A DNA stretch of 41,811 bases. Origin: Bacillota bacterium (lineage in GTDB: Bacteria > Bacillota > Clostridia > Christensenellales > Aristaeellaceae). This document shows, piece after piece, positions 1 to 8,686 of the stretch (positions within the stretch are counted from its first letter, which is position 1; the number at the start of each line of letters is the position of its first letter). The position numbers were made by a program, and so were the translations under genes. The stretch covers positions 1 to 41,811 of the forward strand of contig CAUJDI010000053.1 in assembly GCA_963169565.1 (NCBI GenBank). The letters are read 5' to 3'. The notes beneath the pieces are model-generated. The model was not told where the DNA came from, made no database searches, and saw only the letters and a list, made by a program, of their open reading frames with translations.

Positions 1-279
1 AAGCAGCGGTATGTGCTCCCGGATCAGGGGATCCTTCTGAAGCGTGTCGAAGCTTGTCGCGGGGCCGATCACCAGCGTACCGTCTTTCTCCATGCGGATC
101 CCGCGCAGCGCAGGGATCTCGCGGACGCTGACCAGGTCGCAGCCGGACAGCTTGCCGTCCCTGACGTGCAGCAGGACGTCGGTCCCCCCGCAGACCACGC
201 GCGCGGCGGGGTTTTTCCCCAGCGCGGCGAGCGCCTCGGGGATCGATTTGGCGATGGCCATACTGCCGTAATCAAACAT
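1..279 (-). CDS. Xanthine dehydrogenase-type FAD-binding subunit (5' part; runs off left edge)
   Basis: The first 93 residues of a protein that continues beyond base 1. It starts MFDYGSMAIA and contains VCGGTDVLLHVRDGKL, the FAD pyrophosphate-binding loop (GGTDL-like) of the medium FAD subunit of molybdenum hydroxylases, which passes electrons from the Fe-S clusters to FAD/NAD. The ATG at 277-279 directly abuts the TAA stop of xdhA (TAAATG), so the two genes are almost certainly translationally coupled in one operon. By analogy with other xanthine dehydrogenase operons a small 2Fe-2S subunit should follow off the left edge, but it is not visible here. The family call is firm. The exact substrate is inferred from xdhA. 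Confidence 0.85.
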   Translation of the reverse strand, partial: MFDYGSMAIAKSIPEALAALGKNPAARVVCGGTDVLLHVRDGKLSGCDLVSVREIPALRGIRMEKDGTLVIGPATSFDTLQKDPLIREHIPLL

Positions 280-2595
280 TTATCCGATCGCCTCCTGTCG
301 GGCTTCCTTGATCAGCCCGGCGCTGATGAAACCTTCCACCAGGCGCTGGGGGTTCAGCGGCAGACGGTTGAACGCCACGCCTGTCGCGTGCAGCACCGCG
401 TTGCGGATCGCGGGGGCGGGAGGGATCGCGGGGTTCTCTCCCAGCGACTTGTTGCCGTAGGGCCCGGTCGGGTCGTCCGTTTCTACAAATCCCGCGTACA
501 GGTCCGGTGTGTCCAGCGATGTGGGAAGTTTGTAATCCAGGAAGTTTCCGTTGAGCGGGCGCGCGTTCGCGTCGTATCTGAGCTCCTCGCCCAGCGCGTA
601 TCCCAGGCTCATGCTCATGCCCCCGTGTACCTGCCCGGCCGCCGTCGCGGGGTTGATGATCTTCCCGCTGTCCAGGACGTCGATGATCCTGATGATCCTG
701 ACCTTGCCCACCGGGATATCCACTTCGACCTCGGCAAAGCAGGCTCCGAAGGCGAACGTGTTGTCCTTGCAGTGGACCGATTCCTCCGCGGTGATGTGTT
801 CCGAGTCCTTGAGGCTGTAGAACGCCTCCAGCGCGAGTTCGGACAGGGGAAGCAGCGTTTTGCCGCCGCTCTGTTCCACGACCGCGCTGCCGATGAGGTC
901 TAGTTCCGCCGCGGGGCGGCCCAGCAGCCGGGAAGCGTAGGCCAGTATCCTCGCTTTGAAGGATTCAGCGGTCTTCTTCAGCGCCATGCCGCTCACGTAG
1001 GTCTGCCGGCTGGCATAGGCGCCCGTGTCAAACGGGGCGGTATCGGTATCCTGGGTCGACACGACGCGGATGTCCTCCGGCCGGATGCCCGCCGTTTGGC
1101 CAGCCATCTGGCAGAACACCGTGTCCGCGCCCTGTCCGATTTCCGTCGCGCCCATGACGACCTGGGCGGATCCATCCTGGTTGAGCACCATCCTCGCTGA
1201 AGCTGTTTCCAGCGAGATGGGGTAAACGCCCGTCTTGTAGCAGAAGATCGCCATGCCCACGCCGCGGCGCAGCGGGCCTGTCTGGTCCCTGTAAAGCTTT
1301 CGCTTCCCGTCCCAACCGATAAAGTCGCGGCCGCGCTCCATGCACTCCACAAGCCCGGTGCTGTGGCAGGCGATCCCGGTGCCTGCGGCCGTATAGCCCA
1401 GCTTCATGCAGTTGATCTTCCTCAGTTCCAGGGGATCCATCCCCATCCTGAGGGCGATGTCATCCACATGGCACTCCAGCGCGAAGGCCTGCTGCGGGAT
1501 GCCGTACGCGCGCATCGCGCCGCCTGTTGCGATGTTGGTATAGACGGACCAGGCATCGCTTTCGTAGGACAGTTCGCGGTCCGGGTACATGTTGCGAAGG
1601 CCGGAGGCCGCGTTGGCACAGATGGCGTGGCCGTGGGACGCGTATCCGCCCTGGTTGCTCCACAGCTCCGCCTTGCGCGCCAGAAAAGCCCCGTCGCTCA
1701 GCACCGCTGTTTTCAGGCGGAACTGGATGGCGTGGCGTACGCGTGTAAAGCAGAACGTCTCCTCCCGCGTCAGCTCGATGCGGACCGCGCGACCCCCGAC
1801 GCAGGTGGTCAGCCAGGCGGCCAGCGGTTCCACCAGCGCGTCCTGCTTGTTGCCGAATCCGCCTCCGATATAGGGCTTGACGATCCTTACCCGCCCCACG
1901 GGGATGCCCAGCGCCTGGCTGACGATGCGGCGGAGGATGTGCGGGATTTGGGTGGAGGAGACCACATGGATCCTGTCCTTTTCCATCCAGGCGAACGACA
2001 CCGGCAGCTCGATGTGGCAATGCTGAACCGTCGGCGTCCAGTACTCCCCCTCGACGACCTCGCAGTCCCGGCCTTGGACGGTCCTGTCGAAGCCTTCGCC
2101 GAAGCGCATGACGGTGTGCGCGAGAACGTTGCCGGGATACTCGTCGTGCAGCGTCGTCGCCTCCGGCCTGAGGGCATCCTGGACGTCCGTCAGCGGCGGA
2201 TACTCCTCATATTCTACTTTCACCAGTTTGGCAGCCCGCGCGGCGCTGACCTCATCCTCCGCTATGACAGCCGCGACCTCATCGCCGTATACCAGCACGC
2301 GCCTGGCCAGAAGGTAGCGGTCCGCGATATCCTGGTGGGCTTTCTCCACGCTCCAGGGATGGCCCGCGGTGGGAAACGGCCTTTGCGGCGCGTCAAAACA
2401 GGTGACGATTTTCACCACACCGGGCACCCGGACCGCTTCGGAAACGTCAACTGAAAGGACTTTCCCGTTGGCGATCGTGCTTCGTACCAGCTTGACGCGC
2501 AGGGCATTGGCCGGGCACATGTCGTCGGTGTATTGGGCTGCGCCCGTCACTTTGTCATAAGCGTCCACCCGGGCGGCGCTCTGTCCGATGCTCAT
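280..2595 (-). CDS. xdhA: Xanthine dehydrogenase molybdopterin-binding subunit XdhA
   Basis: A 771-residue molybdenum hydroxylase large subunit that hydroxylates purines such as hypoxanthine and xanthine in the cytoplasm. Visible landmarks are an N-terminal RVDAYDKVTGAAQYTDD segment, SSTQIPH, the cofactor-binding loop GGGFGNKQD, GAMRAYGIPQ (an arginine found in purine-oxidising members), GATEIGQGADTVF, and GPYGNKSLGEN near the C terminus, whose Glu at about residue 720 is the catalytic base position. Length and many stretches resemble remembered E. coli XdhA (YgeS), for example TPVIQHCH-like and STQDTD blocks. The start is well supported: GGGAGGG lies 6 bases before the ATG at 2593-2595. The FAD subunit follows immediately. 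Divergent transcription from the PLP/mocA genes is driven from the 2596-2873 gap. Confidence 0.93.
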   Translation of the reverse strand: MSIGQSAARVDAYDKVTGAAQYTDDMCPANALRVKLVRSTIANGKVLSVDVSEAVRVPGVVKIVTCFDAPQRPFPTAGHPWSVEKAHQDIADRYLLARRVLVYGDEVAAVIAEDEVSAARAAKLVKVEYEEYPPLTDVQDALRPEATTLHDEYPGNVLAHTVMRFGEGFDRTVQGRDCEVVEGEYWTPTVQHCHIELPVSFAWMEKDRIHVVSSTQIPHILRRIVSQALGIPVGRVRIVKPYIGGGFGNKQDALVEPLAAWLTTCVGGRAVRIELTREETFCFTRVRHAIQFRLKTAVLSDGAFLARKAELWSNQGGYASHGHAICANAASGLRNMYPDRELSYESDAWSVYTNIATGGAMRAYGIPQQAFALECHVDDIALRMGMDPLELRKINCMKLGYTAAGTGIACHSTGLVECMERGRDFIGWDGKRKLYRDQTGPLRRGVGMAIFCYKTGVYPISLETASARMVLNQDGSAQVVMGATEIGQGADTVFCQMAGQTAGIRPEDIRVVSTQDTDTAPFDTGAYASRQTYVSGMALKKTAESFKARILAYASRLLGRPAAELDLIGSAVVEQSGGKTLLPLSELALEAFYSLKDSEHITAEESVHCKDNTFAFGACFAEVEVDIPVGKVRIIRIIDVLDSGKIINPATAAGQVHGGMSMSLGYALGEELRYDANARPLNGNFLDYKLPTSLDTPDLYAGFVETDDPTGPYGNKSLGENPAIPPAPAIRNAVLHATGVAFNRLPLNPQRLVEGFISAGLIKEARQEAIG

Positions 2596-2768
2596 CTGGA
2601 TCCCTCCCCGGAAGATTTGCAGGAATGAATGCGCGGAATCATCCTGCGCGGAAACGCCCCCGTTTCCCTTTGAACGGCGTCAGGCTGGAGGCCGGGGAAA
2701 GCAAGCTATTCACCCTAAACTGCTGCAGGCCTGTTCCCGTCCGTCGTTTACCTGCGCTTTGTCCATTC

Positions 2769-2798
2769 ATTGTATCACTGATGCCGTCACGAAGGCAA
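2769..2798 (-). promoter_or_regulatory. Probable sigma-70 promoter for xdhA
   Basis: Read on the minus strand: -35 TTGCCT (bases 2798-2793), an 18-base spacer, and -10 TACAAT (2774-2769). It sits about 175 bases upstream of the xdhA start and next to the opposing promoter of the PLP gene, so the two -35 boxes are only a few bases apart and could share a regulator. Prediction is by motif only. Confidence 0.45.
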
Positions 2799-2799
2799 C

Positions 2800-2828
2800 T
2801 TGAGTTTTCGTCCCTTTCGGTCCATAAT
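2800..2828 (+). promoter_or_regulatory. Probable sigma-70 promoter for the PLP enzyme-thrC-mocA operon
   Basis: -35 TTGAGT (2800-2805), a 17-base spacer, and -10 CATAAT (2823-2828), 45 bases before the ATG at 2874. It is nearly back to back with the xdhA promoter, giving a compact divergent control region. Motif-based prediction. Confidence 0.5.
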
Positions 2829-2873
2829 GGAACCATCGCAGACGGCCGAATAAGAAGGAAAGGTGCATTTCTC

Positions 2874-4337
2874 ATGATCGACCTGACCATCAAGAAGGAT
2901 GCGCTGTTGCGCAACGTAAGAAAAGCGCGGGAAAACGGCGTCGTCATCCCGACTTTCAGACAGATGAAAGACCCGGCGCTGGTACCGGAAGCGGTGCGCG
3001 GAAGGCTGAAAAGCACAGGGCTGTGGGATATTGATCCTGTCAACCTGTTCCGTGTCACCTGGAAAAACGAGCCTGCCGAGACCGGCGGGCTGTACGGCGG
3101 GGTCAATTATATTGAATTTCCCCGGGAGGTGACCGGGGTGAAGGCGCGCATCGTTGCGCTGGTGGGCAAGTGGTTCCCCACCGGTTGCCACAAGGTCGGC
3201 GCGGCGTTCGGGTGCCTGGTCCCGAGGCTGGTCACGGGGCAGTTCGACGCGTCGGCGCACAAGGCGGTCTGGCCTTCGACGGGGAACTTCTGCCGGGGAG
3301 GCGCTTTCTTTTCACGGCTGCTGGGGGTCGGCTCCGTCGCGATCCTCCCCGAGGGGATGAGCCCGGAACGCTTCAACTGGCTGAAAACGGTTGCGGGCGA
3401 GGTCATCGCGACCCCGGGCTGCGAGTCCAACGTGAAGGAGATCTTCGACAAAACCTGGGAACTTCGCAATACCAGAAGCGACGCTGTGATCCTCAACCAG
3501 TTTGAGGAGATGGGCAACCATCTGTGGCATTACGAGCTGACCGGCAGCGCCATGGCCGAAGTGTTTGAGAAGATCAAGGGGCCGAAAGGGCATCTCGCCG
3601 GCGCCTGCTTCACCAGCGGAAGCGCCGGCACGCTGGGGGCGGGCGATAGGCTGCGCGAGCTTTACCCAGGGATCAGGATCGCGGCGGGCGAAGCGCTCCA
3701 GTGCCCGACGCTGCTGAACAACGGCTTTGGAGGGCACCGCATCGAGGGCATCGGCGACAAGCACGTTCCCTGGATCCACAACGTCAGGAACACGGACATG
3801 GTCATCGCGGTGGATGATGAGGACAGCCAGCGGCTGCTCAGGCTTTTCAATGAACCGGCGGGCCGTGATTATCTGGTGGGGGAGGCAGGTGTCACAAAAC
3901 AGTTCGCTGATCAGCTTGGACTACTGGGGATATCCGGCATCGCCAACGTGCTGTGCTGCATCAAGATGGCCAAGTATTACGAACTGACGGAGAACGACCT
4001 GGTCATGACGGTGCTGACGGATTCCGCCGACCTGTACCGCAGCCGCATCCGGGAACTGGCGGAGGCGGATGGCGACTACACCGCCGCCCTGGCCGCGGGG
4101 GATTTCGCGCGGCACCTGCAGTCCGTCAAAACCGACCATATGCAGGAGCTTTCCTACCTGGACAGGAAGCGTATCCACAACCTGAAGTACTATACCTGGG
4201 TCGAGCAGCAGGGAAAGAGCGCGGAGGAACTCAACCGCCTCTGGGAGGATCCCGAGGGGACCTGGGAAGCCGTGCACCGGCAGGCGGCGGAGATCGACGC
4301 ACTGATCGAGGCTTTCAATGAGGCGGCGCGCGCATGA
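2874..4337 (+). CDS. Fold-type II PLP-dependent enzyme (cysteine synthase / diaminopropionate lyase superfamily), substrate unknown
   Basis: A 487-residue enzyme of the tryptophan-synthase-beta fold. GCHKVGAAFG carries the probable Schiff-base lysine (K107). STGNFCRGG is the substrate-loop equivalent of SSGNxG, and TSGSAGTLG is the glycine-rich phosphate-binding loop. At 487 residues it is longer than cysteine synthases (about 310), with an extra C-terminal helical part. The ATG at 2874 follows AAGGAAAGG. A longer in-frame opening from 2625 lacks this signal and runs through the promoter. Its stop overlaps the next start by ATGA, so it is coupled to a second PLP enzyme. Placement beside xdh and hyuA-like genes recalls E. 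coli ygeX (diaminopropionate ammonia-lyase), but I see no specific evidence that it is that enzyme. Confidence 0.75.
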   Translation: MIDLTIKKDALLRNVRKARENGVVIPTFRQMKDPALVPEAVRGRLKSTGLWDIDPVNLFRVTWKNEPAETGGLYGGVNYIEFPREVTGVKARIVALVGKWFPTGCHKVGAAFGCLVPRLVTGQFDASAHKAVWPSTGNFCRGGAFFSRLLGVGSVAILPEGMSPERFNWLKTVAGEVIATPGCESNVKEIFDKTWELRNTRSDAVILNQFEEMGNHLWHYELTGSAMAEVFEKIKGPKGHLAGACFTSGSAGTLGAGDRLRELYPGIRIAAGEALQCPTLLNNGFGGHRIEGIGDKHVPWIHNVRNTDMVIAVDDEDSQRLLRLFNEPAGRDYLVGEAGVTKQFADQLGLLGISGIANVLCCIKMAKYYELTENDLVMTVLTDSADLYRSRIRELAEADGDYTAALAAGDFARHLQSVKTDHMQELSYLDRKRIHNLKYYTWVEQQGKSAEELNRLWEDPEGTWEAVHRQAAEIDALIEAFNEAARA

Positions 4338-5560
4338 AACAGGTTCTGGGCGGCCGCTGTGTCCGCTGCGGCAGGGAATTTAGCCATATCAAGGGGCCGG
4401 GCGCCTGCCCCTGCGGCGGCATGCTCGACATCGTCTACGATTACAGCGTCATCCGGCGCGCTGCCAGCCGGGAAACGATCTCCGGGTGTAGGGATTATTC
4501 CATGTGGCGCTACCGCGCCTTCCTGCCGGTCGGGGAGGACACCCTGATCCCGCCGCTTCGGGTCGGCTGGTCGCCGCTTTATAGGTCGGTGCGTCTGGCC
4601 CGCCTGACGAGCATTGACCGGCTGTATGTCAAGGATGACGGGCTCAATCCCACCGGCAGCCTCAAGGACCGCGCCTCCGCGATGGCGGTTGCCAAAGCAC
4701 AGGAGGCGGGGGCAAGTGTGATCTGCTGCGCCTCCACGGGCAACGCCGGGTCCTCCCTGGCTGGCAACGCGGCGGCGGCGGGGATGGACGCGGTCATTTT
4801 CATTCCCTCCCGGGCCCCCCGGGGCAAGGTGGCGCAGCTGAAGATTTTCGGGGCAATGGTCGTCATGGTCGAGGGCAGCTATGAGGATGCCTTCCGGCTG
4901 TCCGCGGAGGCGATCGGCCGTTATGGCTGGTACGACCGCAACGCCGCGGTCAACCCCTTCATGATGGAGGGGAAGAAGACGGTCTCCTTTGAGATCGCGG
5001 AGCAGCTGGGGTGGCAGGTCCCCGACTGGGTGGCGGTATCAGTGGGCGACGGCTGCACCATCGCGGGCGTGTGGAAGGGCTTTACCGACCTGTTCGCTGC
5101 GGGCCTGATCGACAGGCTGCCCCGGCTGGTGAGCGTCCAGGCGGCGAACTGCTGTCCTATCCACAGAGCTTTGCATACGGGAGGGGATGTTGTGGCCTGC
5201 AGTGAAGACACCATCGCCGATTCCATCGCCGTGGGCGTCCCGCGCAACCCCGACAAGGCCATCCGCGCCATCCGGGAGTCAAACGGAATCACGGTGGAAG
5301 TGGAGGACGGGGAAATCCTGGAGGCCATGAGTGTCCTTGGCCGGACACAGGGCGTGTTCGCTGAGCCGGCGGGAGCCGCCGGGCTGGCCGGGCTGATGAA
5401 GGCTGTCAGGCAGGGCCTGGTGCCAAAGGACGCCTCCGCTGTGGCGATCGTCACGGGCAACGGGCTGAAGGATACCGTCAACGCCATCCGCGCCGCGGGG
5501 GAGCCCATGCGCGTCCCTCCTGACTTCCGGCTGCCGGATGAATGGCTCTTCCGGCCATGA
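4334..5560 (+). CDS. Threonine synthase-like PLP enzyme with N-terminal zinc ribbon
   Basis: A 408-residue fold-type II PLP enzyme. An N-terminal zinc ribbon (C9-x2-C12 and C25-x-C27) precedes the catalytic domain, as in many archaeal/clostridial threonine synthases. GSLKDR contains the expected PLP lysine (K111), STGNAGSSLAG is the substrate loop, and SVGDGCTIAGVWKGF is the phosphate-binding region. The family converts O-phosphohomoserine to threonine. The context (xdh, mocA, hydantoinase) contains no threonine pathway gene, so a catabolic lyase or ammonia-lyase on another substrate is equally possible. It starts inside the stop of the previous gene (ATGA) and its own stop overlaps the mocA start (ATGA), so all three are co-translated. 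Confidence 0.75.
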   Translation: MKQVLGGRCVRCGREFSHIKGPGACPCGGMLDIVYDYSVIRRAASRETISGCRDYSMWRYRAFLPVGEDTLIPPLRVGWSPLYRSVRLARLTSIDRLYVKDDGLNPTGSLKDRASAMAVAKAQEAGASVICCASTGNAGSSLAGNAAAAGMDAVIFIPSRAPRGKVAQLKIFGAMVVMVEGSYEDAFRLSAEAIGRYGWYDRNAAVNPFMMEGKKTVSFEIAEQLGWQVPDWVAVSVGDGCTIAGVWKGFTDLFAAGLIDRLPRLVSVQAANCCPIHRALHTGGDVVACSEDTIADSIAVGVPRNPDKAIRAIRESNGITVEVEDGEILEAMSVLGRTQGVFAEPAGAAGLAGLMKAVRQGLVPKDASAVAIVTGNGLKDTVNAIRAAGEPMRVPPDFRLPDEWLFRP

Positions 5561-6168
5561 GGCTGGGCTGCGTGCTGATGGCGTCAGGCCATTCTAGGCG
5601 CTTCGGCTGTGATAAACTGCTGTATCCTCTCCATGGGAAACCCATGGCCGCGCATGCGATGGACGCGCTGCCGGTGGGGTTGTTCGTTTGCACGGCGGTT
5701 GTGACGCGAAGCCCCGGGGTCGCCGCGCTGGCCAAGGCAAGGGATCTGGCTGTGGTAATGAACCCGGATCTGTCGGACGATCCGGCGGTCACGATCCGCC
5801 TGGGGCTTGACGCGATGCCGCCGGGACTGGACGGCTGCCTGTTCGCAGTCTGTGACCAACCCGGGCTTCGCACGCAAAGCATTGAAAGGATGGGGGCGGT
5901 CTTCGCCGCGGACCCTCAGGCTGTTGTCATTCTGTGTTATGCCGGCCGCAGGGGAAACCCCGTCCTTTTTCCCTCGGCGCTGTTTGGAGAGCTTTCGGCG
6001 CTCCCCCCCCATATGACAGGAAGGCAGGTGCTGGAAAGGCACCCGGAGCGCCTCTTTTTTGTGGAAGCGGGGGATGAAAGCGAACTTCAGGACATCGACA
6101 CGCCCGAAGACCTGCGGCGCTTTACCAGACAGCCAGGCGGGGGAGATACCGGCCCCTGCCGCTCCTGA
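5557..6168 (+). CDS. mocA: Molybdenum cofactor cytidylyltransferase (MocA/YgfJ-like)
   Basis: About 203 residues, an NTP-transferase of the MobA/MocA fold that attaches CMP to molybdopterin to form the dinucleotide cofactor used by xanthine dehydrogenase. The nucleotide-binding signature reads MASGHSRRFGCDKLLYPL, an LxAGxSxRMGxxKxL variant. VCDQPGL is the metal/pyrophosphate site and RRGNPVLFP the conserved later block, followed by a DIDTPEDL C-terminal motif. The start at 5557 gives the ATGA overlap with the preceding stop; an in-frame ATG at 5542 would add five residues. The last 47 bases overlap the 3' end of the convergent hydantoinase gene. Its presence beside xdhA makes a cofactor-supply role likely. 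Confidence 0.85.
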   Translation: MRLGCVLMASGHSRRFGCDKLLYPLHGKPMAAHAMDALPVGLFVCTAVVTRSPGVAALAKARDLAVVMNPDLSDDPAVTIRLGLDAMPPGLDGCLFAVCDQPGLRTQSIERMGAVFAADPQAVVILCYAGRRGNPVLFPSALFGELSALPPHMTGRQVLERHPERLFFVEAGDESELQDIDTPEDLRRFTRQPGGGDTGPCRS

Positions 6169-7471
6169 TCACCCTGCCGTTGACCGCGCACAGCTCCCCC
6201 CCCAGAAGAACCTGCCGGGGGCTGCCGGAAGCCATGAAACCTTCCCAGGGCGTATAGTCCACGTTCTGGACTTGGTCGTTAGCGGTGATCACCCGCGCCC
6301 CGGCGGGGTCCCAGATGACCAGGTCGGCGTCCGATCCCGGCAGGAGGGCGCCTTTGCGCGGATACAGCCCAAAAACCCTGGCCGGATTCTCCGAGAGCAC
6401 TTTGACCATATTCTCAGGTTTCAGGCCGCAGGCGGTCCAGACAAGCATCGGCCTGTGTTCGATGCCGGGCAGGCCGTTTGGGATCCTGGAAAAGTCATCC
6501 CGTCCCAGGTCCTTCCCCCCGGCGAAATTGAAACTGCAGTGATCAGTGGAAATGATGTCGATCTCACCTGATGACAGGGCGCCCAGCAGCGCCTGCCTGT
6601 CCTCCTCGCCGCGCAGGGGCGGGGAGCAGACGAACTTGGCCCCTTCGAAACCATCCCGGCCGTATACATCGTCATTCAGCGTCAGGTACTGGGGACAGGT
6701 TTCCACCAGCACCCTCTGCCCCGCTTTGCGCGCGGCCCTTATCTCCTCCAGTCCGCTCCCTGTGCTCAGGTGAACGACCCACAGCGGCGCGCCTGCTTCC
6801 CTCGCCAGCTGCAGCGCGCGCCTGACCGCGAGGGCTTCGACCTCGGCCGGCCTTGAGAGGGGATGATACCTGGGCTGCGTATACCCTTGGCTGAGCAGGC
6901 CGCGGACCCTGCGGTTGACTTCGTCGCCCAGTTCGCAATGGACGCCCACGATCAGGCCCAGTTCCCTGCCGGCCTCCATCAGGCTGCGCAGGTCGCTGTC
7001 GGAAATGCGCAGGCTGTCATAGGCCATGTACGCCTTGAGGCTTGTGACGCCCGTACGGGCCATCGACTCAAGATCGCGCCGGGTCCCGCTGTTCCAGCCG
7101 GTGACCGCCATGTGCAGCCCCCAGTCGCAGGAACAATGGCCAGTTGCCCTGCCGCTCCAGGTCTCATAAGCCTCCCGGAGCGTTTTATCCCTCTCCTGGG
7201 TCGCGAAATCGATGATCGCCGTCGTCCCGCCCGACAGCGCCGCGGCGGTGCCCGTTTCAAAGCTGTCCGCCGTCCGTGTTGCGCCCGTATCCATCTGCAG
7301 ATGGGTGTGTGCGTCGATGAATCCAGGGAAAACAAGCATCCCGGAGGCGTCGATCGCCTCCGTCTCAGGCAGTTCGCCTCCGATCTGCTCGATCCTGCCG
7401 TCCCTGATCCAAAGGCTGGCATACTCCAGCCCTGTGCCTGTCACCAGTGTCCCGTTTTTGATATGGAGCAT
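6122..7471 (-). CDS. hyuA: Hydantoinase / dihydropyrimidinase family amidohydrolase
   Basis: A 449-residue cyclic amidohydrolase that opens hydantoin or dihydropyrimidine rings. DAHTHLQMD supplies the metal-binding histidines H55 and H57, SLKAYMAYD contains the lysine that is carbamylated between the two metals (K146), and GVHCE, VVHLS and STDHCSF supply further ligands. It resembles remembered E. coli HyuA (phenylhydantoinase) in blocks such as RYHPLSRP, VETCPQYL and NGLPGIEHR. The start at 7469-7471 is preceded by GGGAGG with 7-base spacing. A 31-residue in-frame extension to 7564 would cross the promoter and is rejected. It lies tail to tail with mocA and is probably part of purine or pyrimidine breakdown. 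Confidence 0.88.
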   Translation of the reverse strand: MLHIKNGTLVTGTGLEYASLWIRDGRIEQIGGELPETEAIDASGMLVFPGFIDAHTHLQMDTGATRTADSFETGTAAALSGGTTAIIDFATQERDKTLREAYETWSGRATGHCSCDWGLHMAVTGWNSGTRRDLESMARTGVTSLKAYMAYDSLRISDSDLRSLMEAGRELGLIVGVHCELGDEVNRRVRGLLSQGYTQPRYHPLSRPAEVEALAVRRALQLAREAGAPLWVVHLSTGSGLEEIRAARKAGQRVLVETCPQYLTLNDDVYGRDGFEGAKFVCSPPLRGEEDRQALLGALSSGEIDIISTDHCSFNFAGGKDLGRDDFSRIPNGLPGIEHRPMLVWTACGLKPENMVKVLSENPARVFGLYPRKGALLPGSDADLVIWDPAGARVITANDQVQNVDYTPWEGFMASGSPRQVLLGGELCAVNGRVIRSGRGRYLPRLAVW

Positions 7472-7523
7472 CCTGACGCCTCCCATCGTACCTGATGCAG
7501 CGGCTTTGCGTCTCTTATATCGC

Positions 7524-7552
7524 ATTATCGTCTGATTGTCCCCGAATGGCAA
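7524..7552 (-). promoter_or_regulatory. Probable promoter of the hydantoinase gene
   Basis: Minus strand: -35 TTGCCA (7552-7547), a 17-base spacer, -10 GATAAT (7529-7524), about 50 bases upstream of the chosen start at 7471. This supports the shorter gene model. Confidence 0.5.
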
Positions 7553-7606
7553 GAAGAAAGCCATCCTTCACTTTCCAATGCGGGAGCATGAAGCGGCGAT
7601 GCGCGT

Positions 7607-7636
7607 TTGACAGCCGCTTTGCCCCGATGTTATAAT
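7607..7636 (+). promoter_or_regulatory. Strong sigma-70 promoter of the FecBCD-type importer
   Basis: Perfect consensus boxes TTGACA (7607-7612) and TATAAT (7631-7636) with an 18-base spacer, ending 36 bases before the ATG at 7673. It is the clearest promoter in the window. No obvious operator palindrome (Fur-like or ModE-like) overlaps it by eye. Confidence 0.75.
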
Positions 7637-7672
7637 CCGTCATTGAACAATTGAAATGTGGGGGTGATCCTG

Positions 7673-8686
7673 ATGAAGCCGGCGTTTCGCGTTGCGGGTT
7701 CCCTGTGCCTTGCGCTTTGCCTGCTCCTCTCGTCGTTGCCCGCGGCGGCGGAAACCGGATTCCCGGTCACGGTCGTCGACCAGGGGGGGCGAAGTATCCA
7801 AATCAAGGAGGAGCCCCTCAGGATTGTCAGCGGCTACTACATCAGCACCTCCATCTGCATCGCGCTGGGGCTGGCGGACAGGCTCGCAGGCATCGAAACC
7901 GGCGCCGCCAGACGCAATATCTATGCCCTGTCGCGGCCGGACCTGCTGGATATCCCGGATGTCGGCAGCGCCAAAGCCTTCGATCTGGAGGGCTGCGTCA
8001 GCCTTGAGCCGGACCTTGTCATCCTGCCCCTGAGGCTGTCGGACGCCGCGGACACGCTCACCCAGCTGGGCATCGATACGATCCTTGTCAATCCGGAGAA
8101 CCACGATCTGTTGATGGCGGCTGTCGACCTGATCGGGCAGGCCGCGGGTGTGCAGGAGCGCAGCGGGCAGCTTCTGCAGTATTACCGCGAGAAGATAGAT
8201 TTTATCGCGGGCTTGGCCGAACGGCCTGAAAAACCGACCGTCTATCTGGCGGGGAACAGCAGCTACCTCACCTGCGCGCCTGGAGGGATGTACCAGTCCT
8301 CCCTGATCACCGCCGCAGGCGGGGTCAACGCCGGAGCCGACCTGCCGGGCGCGGGCTGGGCACAGGTCAGCTATGAACAGATCCTTAGCATGAACCCTGA
8401 ATATATCTTTCTTCCCTCCGAAAAGAGTTATGCCGTAACAGACATTCTCAATGATGAACAACTGCAGCCGGTTTCCGCCGTGCGCGACGGACGCGTCTTT
8501 GCGATGCCGTCCGCTTTTGAACCCTGGGATTCGCCTGTGCCCTCGGGCATCCTTGGCACGCTCTGGGCGCTCCATATTCTCCGGGAGGAGGATTATCCCG
8601 AGGAGGAGTTTATCAGGGACGCGGTGTCCTTTTACGAGACCTTCTATCACTTCACGCCCGATAAAGAACTGCTGACAGGGAAATGA
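7673..8686 (+). CDS. ABC transporter substrate-binding protein, FecB/BtuF/MolA type
   Basis: A 337-residue exported binding protein of the class III (helical backbone) family used for siderophores, haem, cobalamin and, in MolA, molybdate/tungstate. The N terminus is a signal peptide (hydrophobic run to AAA, then ETG) with no lipobox cysteine, suggesting a periplasmic soluble protein. Typical blocks are RIVSGYY, GLADRLAGIE, DVGSAKAFDLE, SLEPDLVI and WAQVSYEQIL...PEYIFLPS. The ATG at 7673 follows GGGGGTGAT; an in-frame ATG 15 bases upstream has no ribosome site. The stop overlaps the permease start (ATGA). The substrate cannot be read from sequence. The Mo-enzyme neighbours make molybdate, tungstate, iron or cobalamin the best guesses. 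Confidence 0.82.
   Translation: MKPAFRVAGSLCLALCLLLSSLPAAAETGFPVTVVDQGGRSIQIKEEPLRIVSGYYISTSICIALGLADRLAGIETGAARRNIYALSRPDLLDIPDVGSAKAFDLEGCVSLEPDLVILPLRLSDAADTLTQLGIDTILVNPENHDLLMAAVDLIGQAAGVQERSGQLLQYYREKIDFIAGLAERPEKPTVYLAGNSSYLTCAPGGMYQSSLITAAGGVNAGADLPGAGWAQVSYEQILSMNPEYIFLPSEKSYAVTDILNDEQLQPVSAVRDGRVFAMPSAFEPWDSPVPSGILGTLWALHILREEDYPEEEFIRDAVSFYETFYHFTPDKELLTGK

Noticed and set aside
280..2595. Many long open frames in other frames of the xdhA region
   Set aside because: GC-rich codon use opens several frames; none has family motifs while xdhA has them throughout.
2625..2873. N-terminal extension of the fold-type II PLP enzyme
   Set aside because: The extension would be translated through the divergent promoters and is not protein-like; the ATG at 2874 has a ribosome site.
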